Source: Mucilaginibacter sp.
Lineage (GTDB): Bacteria > Bacteroidota > Bacteroidia > Sphingobacteriales > Sphingobacteriaceae
NCBI GenBank assembly: GCA_030445275.1
Contig: JAUCSE010000031.1
Location: forward strand, 1 to 64,000
Direction of reading: 5' to 3'
DNA length: 64,000 bases
Shown: positions 8,169 to 14,391 of the stretch, piece after piece
Position numbering within the stretch: position 1 is the first letter of the stretch
How the letters are laid out: the number at the start of each line of letters is the position of its first letter
Made by a program: the position numbers and the translations under genes
The notes under the pieces: generated by a model
The model's input: only the letters and a program-made list of their open reading frames with translations
What the model was told of the DNA's origin: nothing
Databases searched by the model: none

Positions 8169-8198
8169 CATTAACTTAACATAACAACCGTACCTTTA
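8165..8198 (+). promoter_or_regulatory. Pho-box-like direct repeat and -7 element before DUF47-Pit
   Basis: TTAACA at 8165-8170 recurs at 8176-8181, an 11-bp period, with TTAACT between them. This period is that of PhoB/PhoP-type direct repeats (TTAACA spaced 11 bp in Bacillus). TACCTTTA at 8191-8198 matches the Bacteroidota -7 consensus TANNTTTG at 7 of 8 positions. The first repeat overlaps the stop codon of the kinase gene. Confidence 0.45.
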
Positions 8199-8215
8199 CC
8201 CTAATTTTAAGCATT

Positions 8216-8866
8216 ATGTCACTTAACAGCATATTCCAATATTTTGTACCCAAGGACAAGAAGATATTTTTTCCTTTATTTGAGCAAGCCGCAAACAATG
8301 TAGTTATTATGGCTACCGTATTGGTTGAAGCTGTTAACTCCAATAATCCTGCTACACAGGAAGAATTATACAAACAGATTGATAAATTAGAGAACAAAGG
8401 CGATGAGCTAACCCACCAGATATACCTGGAACTGGGTAAAAACTTTATCACTCCCTTTGACCGCGAAGATATACATGCCCTGGCTACAGCTATTGATGAT
8501 GTGGCTGATTATATTCATGGGGCCGCAAACCGCATGAGTCTTTATAAAATAGATGACTTTAACGAGCATATCCGCAAACTGTCTGACCTGATATTGCAGG
8601 CCAGCATTGACCTGGAAAAAGCGGTAAAGGAATTAAAGGATTTAAGGAACGTACGCAACATTGCCGATTCCTGCATCAGGATAAACAGTGTGGAAAACCA
8701 GGCCGATTATGTTTTTGACCGTGCCGTTGCCGATTTGTTCTTGTACGAAAAGGATGCTATCCGCCTGATAAAATATAAAGAAATACTTGCTGCTCTGGAA
8801 ACCGCCACAGATATGTGCGAAGATGCGGCAAACGTTATGGAATCAATTTTAGTTAAAAACGCTTAA
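8216..8866 (+). CDS. DUF47 / PhoU-like phosphate transport accessory protein
   Basis: 216 residues, all alpha-helical in appearance with no signal or membrane segment. It shows the DUF47 (TIGR00153) pattern: FPLFEQAANNVVIMA near the start, KLENKGDELTHQIY (about 59-72), TPFDREDIHALATAIDDVADYI (about 81-102), and VENQADYVFD further on. The E/D-x-x-x-D acidic clusters bind metal ions in PhoU-like bundles. Genes of this family usually sit beside pit, as here (20 bp gap), and modulate the transporter. This is the common partner arrangement and is probably one transcription unit with the transporter. Confidence 0.92.
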   Translation: MSLNSIFQYFVPKDKKIFFPLFEQAANNVVIMATVLVEAVNSNNPATQEELYKQIDKLENKGDELTHQIYLELGKNFITPFDREDIHALATAIDDVADYIHGAANRMSLYKIDDFNEHIRKLSDLILQASIDLEKAVKELKDLRNVRNIADSCIRINSVENQADYVFDRAVADLFLYEKDAIRLIKYKEILAALETATDMCEDAANVMESILVKNA

Positions 8867-8886
8867 GCATACCTAATCATCATTAA

Positions 8887-9906
8887 ATGGTTTCCGTTGT
8901 TACCCCTCTACTTGTTGTTGTTATTGCCCTGGCGCTTATTTTTGATTACACAAATGGTTTTCATGATGCAGCCAACTCTATTGCCACTATAGTATCAACC
9001 AAGGTGTTAACACCATTTCAGGCTGTGTTAATGGCTGCTATATTTAACTTTATAGCCTATTTTTTTATAAAAGACCATAAAGTTGCCAATACCGTATCAA
9101 AAATTGTATTAGAACACTTTGTAACCATTCATGTTATACTCGCTGGTTTAATAGCGGCCATCTCCTGGAACCTGATCACCTGGTGGTTTGGTATACCCTC
9201 CAGTTCATCACATACGCTTATAGGCGGCTTTGCGGGTGCCGGTATGACAAATGCGCTATATATGCATGCTAATCCGCTTAATGCTATTGAAATGCATTAC
9301 GTGTTAACCATCGTAGCCTACATTGTTTTAGCGCCATTTATAGGCTTAATTATAGCCTACATTGTAACCATTGTCATATTACACCTGTGCAAACGGGCCA
9401 GACCAGCCGTTGCCGAGCGTTGGTTTAAAAGAGCCCAGCTGGTATCAGCCGCAGCGTTGAGTTATGCGCATGGGGGCAATGATGCGCAAAAGGTAATGGG
9501 TATACTGTACGTAACCCTGGTTACATCAAACGTAATAAAGAGCGGAGCACCAATGCCCGAGTGGATACCACTGGCTTGTTACTCAGCTATAGCTGCCGGA
9601 ACCATGTCGGGCGGATGGAAAATTGTTAAAACCATGGGATCAAAGATCACCAAGGTAACACCGTTAGAGGGTGTGAGCGCTGAAACCGCGGGTGCAATAA
9701 CTTTATTCATCACTGAAAGATTTGGTATCCCGGTATCAACTACGCATACTATTACAGGTTCAATCATAGGGGTAGGCTTAACCAAACGTGTTTCAGCGGT
9801 ACGTTGGGGTGTAACCATTAACCTGGTTTGGGCATGGATTATCACTATACCTATCTCGGCGCTTATTGCAGCCGGTGTATTTGCTTTATTAAAGGTTATA
9901 GGATAA
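8887..9906 (+). CDS. Inorganic phosphate transporter, Pit family
   Basis: 339 residues with about ten membrane helices. It carries the two inverted Pit signature segments: FDYTNGFHDAANSIAT near residue 19 and SYAHGGNDAQKVMG near 197. Each is followed by the paired Ser/Thr motif regions (IPSSSSHTLIGG and IPVSTTHTITGSI). It moves phosphate as a metal-phosphate with protons, or with sodium. The length matches the short Pit forms in which the N-terminal and C-terminal halves are joined without a long cytoplasmic loop. It follows the DUF47 gene closely, and a Pho-box-like repeat precedes the pair. Confidence 0.94.
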   Translation: MVSVVTPLLVVVIALALIFDYTNGFHDAANSIATIVSTKVLTPFQAVLMAAIFNFIAYFFIKDHKVANTVSKIVLEHFVTIHVILAGLIAAISWNLITWWFGIPSSSSHTLIGGFAGAGMTNALYMHANPLNAIEMHYVLTIVAYIVLAPFIGLIIAYIVTIVILHLCKRARPAVAERWFKRAQLVSAAALSYAHGGNDAQKVMGILYVTLVTSNVIKSGAPMPEWIPLACYSAIAAGTMSGGWKIVKTMGSKITKVTPLEGVSAETAGAITLFITERFGIPVSTTHTITGSIIGVGLTKRVSAVRWGVTINLVWAWIITIPISALIAAGVFALLKVIG

Positions 9907-9943
9907 TTTTTTGTGGCATTAATTTTTACTAAATTTAACCACC

Positions 9944-10675
9944 ATGAGATCAAAAGTTTTCACCATAAGTTCTTTACTGGTATTTTTCATATTTGCCAGT
10001 TCTGATAGCTTGAACCAGACCGCACAGGCGGCTGTTCCAATACAGGGAATCCCATCAACATTAGAAATAGGCAACGGCCTTAAACAAGCGCTTGAAATTG
10101 GCACGGGCAAAAGCTCTGATCAGCTATCGGCCGTAAATGGCTTTTTTGGCAATGCTGCCGTTAAAATACTTTTTCCGCCCGAAGCTCAAAAAGCCGAAAA
10201 AACATTACGCAGCCTGGGTATGGGTAAATTATGCGACAATGTGATACTATCGCTTAATCGTGCAGCCGAAGACGCTGCCAAGCAGGCCAAACCTATTTTT
10301 GTGGATGCCATTAAGCACATGACCTTACAGGATGTTACCAGTATTTTAACGGGTAACCCTGATGCCGCAACCCAGTATTTTAAACGGACCACTACCACCC
10401 AATTAACTGGTAAGTTTAAACCTGTTATACAGGGAAGTTTGACTAAAACAAACGCGACAAAATATTATGGCGATGCAGCACAAGCCTATAACAAAGTACC
10501 TTTTGTAAAAAAATTGAATCCTGATATGAGCGACTATGTTACACAAAAAGCCATTGATGGTTTATTTGTGGAGATAGCCCATGAAGAACTGAACATCCGT
10601 TCAAATCTTGGTGCACGCACCACCCCGTTACTGCAAAAGGTATTTTCTTTTGCTGATAAAAAGAAATCTGAATAA
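9944..10675 (+). CDS. Exported DUF4197 family protein
   Basis: 243 residues. The N-terminal segment KVFTISSLLVFFIFASSDSLNQTAQA looks like a signal peptide. The rest follows the DUF4197 pattern: LKQALEIGTGKSSDQLSAVNGFFGNAAVKILFPPEA (about 46-81), LNRAAEDAAKQAKPIFVDAIKHMTLQDV (about 104-131), then a long segment ending in IAHEELNIRSNLGARTTPLLQKVF. The function of this periplasmic family is unknown. It lies 37 bp downstream of the Pit gene and may be read through from it, but nothing in the sequence ties it to phosphate. Confidence 0.88.
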   Translation: MRSKVFTISSLLVFFIFASSDSLNQTAQAAVPIQGIPSTLEIGNGLKQALEIGTGKSSDQLSAVNGFFGNAAVKILFPPEAQKAEKTLRSLGMGKLCDNVILSLNRAAEDAAKQAKPIFVDAIKHMTLQDVTSILTGNPDAATQYFKRTTTTQLTGKFKPVIQGSLTKTNATKYYGDAAQAYNKVPFVKKLNPDMSDYVTQKAIDGLFVEIAHEELNIRSNLGARTTPLLQKVFSFADKKKSE

Positions 10676-10693
10676 AAGGTAAGCTTTTTAATT

Positions 10694-10768
10694 TGTCGTC
10701 CTGGGGAACGAAGGATCTATTTTCAACCTTGTATATCAAATAATAGATCCCCTCCGTTCAGTATGACA
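10694..10768. repeat. TGTCAT...ATGACA palindromic element
   Basis: Reads TGTCGTCCTGGGGAACGAAGGATCTATT..ATAGATCCCCTCCGTTCAGTATGACA, an imperfect inverted repeat closely related to 11600-11677 (both share ATTTTCAACCTTGTAT in the middle). The two copies flank the minus-strand hydrolase gene. Confidence 0.88.
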
Positions 10769-10794
10769 AATTCACGATATATTCGCCTTAGGTC

Positions 10795-11529
10795 CTAGTT
10801 ATTCAATTTCATGAAATTGATCACGTTGCTTACAATAATACGTTGCTGTTCATTTCTGGATATGCCCGCTTTTTTATCGCCCAGTTGAAAGCCATAATAG
10901 GCAAATTGTGAATGGTTACCACCTACTATAGGTACGAATATCGTTTTTTCAGGAAGTTTATTTTTGTTTGATTCCACCTTGCCGGGGTTAGCCACTCCAT
11001 CGTTTAATCCATAAATTTTCATGACAGGTATTTTTAAATCGGATAAATCAAAGTTAACCGGGTGGGTAGTACCCATCAGTATTAAACCACTTATTTTGGC
11101 AAGCTTTTCATGTATAAAGCGGGTTGCTATGGCGCCTCCTTTTGAATGACCTGATAAAAAGTATTGTTGAGTAGTATCAGAAAAAATGACTGTTGTAGAT
11201 GGTTTATTGTAGCCAAACTGTGCTAAACGATAAGGCATAAAAACAATAATGGCATTAAATCCTGCCTCCGCTATTTTATGGCACATGGGCGCATAAGCAT
11301 AGGGATCAACAAGGGCTCCCGGAAAAAACACAAAAACTTTCCCGGCTTTTTTTACAGGCTCAAACTCAAGGCGATTGTCAAATTCCACTACATTAACAGT
11401 TGGACCAGGCTCCAATACTGATGAGTTAAAGCCACTTGCCTTGTATGATATATATAGCCAAAGCAAAAACGATATGCCTACTATAAACCAAGATAATCCT
11501 ACTATTCTTACTAACTTACTTTTAAACAT
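10795..11529 (-). CDS. Membrane-anchored alpha/beta hydrolase
   Basis: 244 residues. One N-terminal hydrophobic helix (about 9-29) with no clear cleavage site suggests a membrane anchor facing the periplasm. The nucleophile elbow is GHSKGGA (about residues 128-134), the acid lies in YGLNDGVA and the His in GGNHSQFAYYGFQ. The phrases FFPGALVDPYAYAP and GGNHSQFAYYGFQLGD are typical of the Abhydrolase_5 group, which is often annotated as dienelactone hydrolase-like. The substrate is unknown. The gene stands alone and is bracketed by two closely related palindromic elements, much as the hydrolase at 869-1873 is bracketed by another repeat pair. Confidence 0.82.
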   Translation of the reverse strand: MFKSKLVRIVGLSWFIVGISFLLWLYISYKASGFNSSVLEPGPTVNVVEFDNRLEFEPVKKAGKVFVFFPGALVDPYAYAPMCHKIAEAGFNAIIVFMPYRLAQFGYNKPSTTVIFSDTTQQYFLSGHSKGGAIATRFIHEKLAKISGLILMGTTHPVNFDLSDLKIPVMKIYGLNDGVANPGKVESNKNKLPEKTIFVPIVGGNHSQFAYYGFQLGDKKAGISRNEQQRIIVSNVINFMKLNN

Positions 11530-11599
11530 TACGATTTCTCCTTGTTATTTGTAGAGCCAGTTTATAGTCTGCGTTGAATCTTATTACTTTTACACCTAT

Positions 11600-11677
11600 T
11601 GTCATCCTGAGGAACGAAGGATCTATTTTCAACCTTGTATGTAGAATAATAGATGCTTCACTTCGTTCAGCATGACA
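11600..11677. repeat. TGTCAT...ATGACA palindromic element
   Basis: TGTCATCCTGAGGAACGAAGGATCTATT at the left and AATAGATGCTTCACTTCGTTCAGCATGACA at the right form an imperfect inverted repeat. It lies just downstream (minus sense) of exonuclease III and upstream of the hydrolase. Confidence 0.88.
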
Positions 11678-11687
11678 AACATTTAGG

Positions 11688-12455
11688 CTAAAACTCCAGC
11701 TCCAGTAATACCGGGCAATGGTCTGAGTGCTTAGCTTCGGGTAATATGGCAGCTCGTTTTATGTTATTTTCCAACTCAGTACTGGCCATGGTATAATCAA
11801 TACGCCAGCCCAGGTTTTTAGCTCTTGAATTGGCTCTGAAACTCCACCAGGTATAGTTATGCGGTTCTTTATTTAAATGGCGGAAAGTATCAATAAAGCC
11901 ACTCTCTACAAACTTCTCCATCCATTCGCGTTCTTCGGGCAAAAAGCCGGATGAGTTTGCGTTTGATTTAGGGTTATGAATATCAATAGGGCGATGGCAA
12001 ATGTTATAATCGCCGCATACCACCAGTTTAGGATAAGTAGCTTTCAGCAGCGTAAGGTATTTGCCAAACTCATCTAAAAAGCGGTATTTAAATATCTGGC
12101 GCTCATCGCCGCTGGAGCCCGACGGAAAGTAAACACTCATTACCGACACCTCATCAAAATCAACCCGGATGTTGCGGCCCTCGCGATCAAAATCGGCAAT
12201 ACCACAGCCATATTCAATATGATTAGGCGTACGTTTGGTAAAAATAGCAGTACCGCTATAGCCTTTTTTTTCGGCCGGGAACCAGTAGTGTTTATACCCC
12301 AACTGATCAACCAGCCCTAGATCGGTAAGCACATCAGGAGTAGCTTTAATTTCCTGCAGACAAACTACATCGGCATCGGTAGCCTGCAGCCAGGCCAGCC
12401 AGTTCTTGTTTATGGCCGATCGGATACCGTTAACGTTATATGTGATTATTTTCAT
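11688..12455 (-). CDS. xth: Exodeoxyribonuclease III (AP endonuclease family)
   Basis: The track begins at 12506, but the first 17 codons (..NSEIEHPNSEIN) are repeat sequence. ATG at 12455 gives the canonical start MKIITYNVNGIRSA and 255 residues. Catalytic landmarks are all present: N7 in the TYNVNGIRSA motif, VCLQEIKA (Mg-binding Glu, about 30-37), the SVYFPSGSSGDER segment, VVCGDYNICHRPIDI (Asp/Asn pair, about 143-157), RIDYTMAS, and KHSDHCPV with the catalytic Asp-His near the end. It removes 3' blocks and cuts at abasic sites in DNA repair. The enzyme is cytoplasmic, and the adjacent cyclophilin gene upstream is probably not functionally linked. Confidence 0.94.
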   Translation of the reverse strand: MKIITYNVNGIRSAINKNWLAWLQATDADVVCLQEIKATPDVLTDLGLVDQLGYKHYWFPAEKKGYSGTAIFTKRTPNHIEYGCGIADFDREGRNIRVDFDEVSVMSVYFPSGSSGDERQIFKYRFLDEFGKYLTLLKATYPKLVVCGDYNICHRPIDIHNPKSNANSSGFLPEEREWMEKFVESGFIDTFRHLNKEPHNYTWWSFRANSRAKNLGWRIDYTMASTELENNIKRAAILPEAKHSDHCPVLLELEF

Positions 12456-12468
12456 GTTGATTTCGGAA

Positions 12469-12585
12469 TTCGGATGTTCGATTTCGGAATTACCAAAGTA
12501 CGACATTTTAGATTTTTTATTGGTCAGTTAATCGACTTAAAAATCATCAACTCGCTAAATAAAAATCCGAAATCGAACATCCGAA
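12469..12585. repeat. Inverted repeat element with perfect 20-bp arms
   Basis: TTCGGATGTTCGATTTCGGA (12469-12488) and its exact reverse complement at 12566-12585 enclose 77 bp. The element occupies the whole gap between xth and the cyclophilin gene, and is the cause of the false N-terminal extension of xth in the ORF track. Confidence 0.9.
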
Positions 12586-12586
12586 A

Positions 12587-13297
12587 TCACTCCCCCTTCG
12601 GGGGGGCCGGGGGGTTAAATATTTTATCCAGTTGCTGACATTCCTTTTTACTGAGCACCTCAACTGTCATGGCCACATCAGCCAACGGACGATCGCACTC
12701 ATCTTTTTTTACAGCGGCAATGCGGTCAACCATGTCGATACCTGAAACTACCTCGCCATAAACGGTATAGTTTTGATCAAGGTGCGGTACACCACCAACC
12801 GATTTATACCAATCCCTTTGCCAGGCGGGTATTTTACGGCCCTTTAAACGGGTGTTTTCCAGCGTATCCAGCTTACCATCAGTAAATCGTTTCCCTTCGG
12901 TAATATAAAACTGGCATCCGCTTGATGCTTTTTTGGGGTTATCATCCCGGGCAGCCGCCAAAACACCACGTTTATGAAAAAGACTATCCCTGAATTCAGC
13001 TGGTACCGTATAGCCAACATCGCCGTCACCCAATTGCAATTCAGGTATAGCGTTTTTGGAATCGGGGTCACCGCCCTGTATCATAAAATTTTGTATCACC
13101 CTATGAAACAGCGTACCGTTATAAAATCCCTTTTTTGCCAGTTTAATAAAGTTATCTCTGTGCAATGGTGTTTCATTATATAAACGGATGATGCAATCGC
13201 CATAGGTGGTTCTGATGCGCACGTATTGATTTTTGGGTGGCCTGGCAAAAGTGGTAATGCTTAACAATAATAAAGTTAGGGTAAAGATTTTTTTCAT
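12587..13297 (-). CDS. Exported cyclophilin-type peptidyl-prolyl isomerase
   Basis: 236 residues. A signal peptide is visible (MKKIFTLTLLLLSITTFARPP). The cyclophilin core follows: YGDCIIRLYNETPLHRDNFIKLAKKGFYNGTLFHRVIQNFMIQGGDP, with the catalytic Arg in FHRV and the GGDP loop, then SSGCQFYI and NYTVYGEVVSGIDMVDRI. It has a long insertion between the GGDP loop and the SSGCQF strand, as in Bacteroidota periplasmic cyclophilins. It should catalyse proline isomerisation during folding in the periplasm. The very end, NPPAPPKGE, is encoded by a C/G-rich motif (CCCCCGGCCCCCCCGAAGGGGGAG) that looks like a repeat insertion next to the 12469-12585 element. Confidence 0.93.
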   Translation of the reverse strand: MKKIFTLTLLLLSITTFARPPKNQYVRIRTTYGDCIIRLYNETPLHRDNFIKLAKKGFYNGTLFHRVIQNFMIQGGDPDSKNAIPELQLGDGDVGYTVPAEFRDSLFHKRGVLAAARDDNPKKASSGCQFYITEGKRFTDGKLDTLENTRLKGRKIPAWQRDWYKSVGGVPHLDQNYTVYGEVVSGIDMVDRIAAVKKDECDRPLADVAMTVEVLSKKECQQLDKIFNPPAPPKGE

Positions 13298-13359
13298 ATA
13301 TCTGAATCAGAATTTACCGAATTTAAGAATTTTCAGAATTTATTTTCCTGAACCATCTG

Positions 13360-13707
13360 CTATTCCCCCTCCAGCTCCTCAAAGTAACTTATGATCAATG
13401 ATTTAATGATCATTTCCTGCTCCATCAGTGTATAGTTAGGTAAAACCTTCACTCGTTTCCAGTGCGGCCAGCCATCCTGATCCTGGCCTTCCAGTTCATA
13501 AAAACCAAGCATGCTAAACAATTTACAATTAGCAATGTGCATCAGCTCTTCTTTCTGGCGTTTGCTGAACTTGCGCGGCCCCTGGCCTAGCTCCTGCACA
13601 CCAATTAAAAACAACATTACTTTAATATCTGGCTTTTCGTTATCAAAATCATCCGCAATACGTTGCTGCAGGGCATTCCACTTTAAATTAATTTCAGCAG
13701 GTTTCAT
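13360..13707 (-). CDS. Conserved small cytoplasmic protein of unknown function
   Basis: The track begins at 13749; ATG at 13707 (MKPAEINLKWNAL) is the more natural start and gives 115 residues. I do not recognise a characterised domain. The protein is soluble, without a signal peptide or membrane helix. It has an acidic middle (ADDFDNEKPDIKVMLFLIGVQELGQGPRKFSKRQKEELMHIANCKLFSMLGFYEL) and an aromatic patch DGWPHWKRVKVLP. The regular helix pattern and the conserved-looking GQGPRKFSKRQKEELMHIA stretch argue for a real gene of the kind found across Bacteroidota. It is 62 bp upstream of the cyclophilin gene on the same strand. Confidence 0.7.
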   Translation of the reverse strand: MKPAEINLKWNALQQRIADDFDNEKPDIKVMLFLIGVQELGQGPRKFSKRQKEELMHIANCKLFSMLGFYELEGQDQDGWPHWKRVKVLPNYTLMEQEMIIKSLIISYFEELEGE

Positions 13708-13760
13708 AAGGGCAAAGATATGTATAGTTGTTTGAACCATGATTTTCACTTATTATTATA

Positions 13761-13802
13761 TTTTTCAATGGTGTTCAAGAGGGCTTCACTGTTAACCGGA
13801 TT
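13761..13802. repeat. 42 bp dispersed repeat, inverted partner of 774-817
   Basis: TTTTTCAATGGTGTTCAAGAGGGCTTC followed by a diverged ..GTTAACCGGATT is the reverse complement of 774-817 with about three mismatches. The rest of 13750-13960 shows no gene. Confidence 0.75.
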
Positions 13803-13961
13803 AAGGGATGATCCTGATTATTTATAATAACAAGCAAAATTCTTCAATCTCTAAACTCTGTTTCGGGGAAAAATGACTAAATTACCCCATTACTGGCATG
13901 TGCTATATATGCGATTAACACTAATGTTACAATGTTGCATTAGTTTTAACGTTTTATTAAT

Positions 13962-13969
13962 TACTTTTG
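13962..13969 (+). promoter_or_regulatory. Bacteroidota -7 promoter element TACTTTTG
   Basis: TACTTTTG matches TANNTTTG exactly and lies 28 bp upstream of the GTG start at 13997. No good TTG is found at 19-21 bp upstream (the nearest is 24 bp). The tracked TTG start codon at 13967 lies within this element and would not be transcribed usefully. Confidence 0.5.
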
Positions 13970-13996
13970 CGTGATCTTTGTAAAAAAGGTGTTAAA

Positions 13997-14323
13997 GTGA
14001 AGAAAAAATTACACATCGTTTATTCGTGGTTGCTGCTTATCTTCTTTATTGCAGGTCAGTATATGGTATATACGCACCAGCACCTGCTTGTAAAGGGGGT
14101 ATACAAAACTACGCACATCAACACCAAAGATCATTCACAGCAAACCGTTAAGGAAAAATGCTATATGTGCGATGCGATGCATCACCAGGTTGCCATAGTT
14201 AATACCCCTTTTCATTTTAGTCCTCAAGTGGCTGAAGTCTACTTTTTTATACCCGTTACCTACAACTTTGTAAACATAGGGCTTGTACTTGCTGCAGGCC
14301 GGGCTCCTCCGGTGCTTTCATAA
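13997..14323 (+). CDS. Small Cys/His-rich membrane protein, DUF2946-like
   Basis: I place the start at GTG 13997 (MKKKLHIVYSWLLLIFF), since the tracked TTG at 13967 falls inside the -7 promoter box. The product is 108 residues with one N-terminal hydrophobic helix (about 7-24). It then has YTHQHLL, EKCYMCDAMHHQ (a CxxC next to HH), and ends with the motif RAPPVLS. A CxxC in the middle and a terminal R-[AG]-P-P are features of the DUF2946 family, whose members are often found beside copper or other metal transport genes. It lies 68 bp upstream of a TonB-dependent receptor and probably shares its transcript. A role in metal handling with that receptor is inference. Confidence 0.7.
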   Translation: MKKKLHIVYSWLLLIFFIAGQYMVYTHQHLLVKGVYKTTHINTKDHSQQTVKEKCYMCDAMHHQVAIVNTPFHFSPQVAEVYFFIPVTYNFVNIGLVLAAGRAPPVLS

Positions 14324-14391
14324 TATCATTCTTCCTGCAAATCGCGCCACTTTTTTAACGTGGTATTTATTGATCCAAAAATATTTTTATT

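Noticed and set aside
9579-9953. 124-residue minus ORF opposite the Pit transporter
   Set aside because: Antisense shadow of the conserved transporter; low complexity in the antisense frame and no independent signal.
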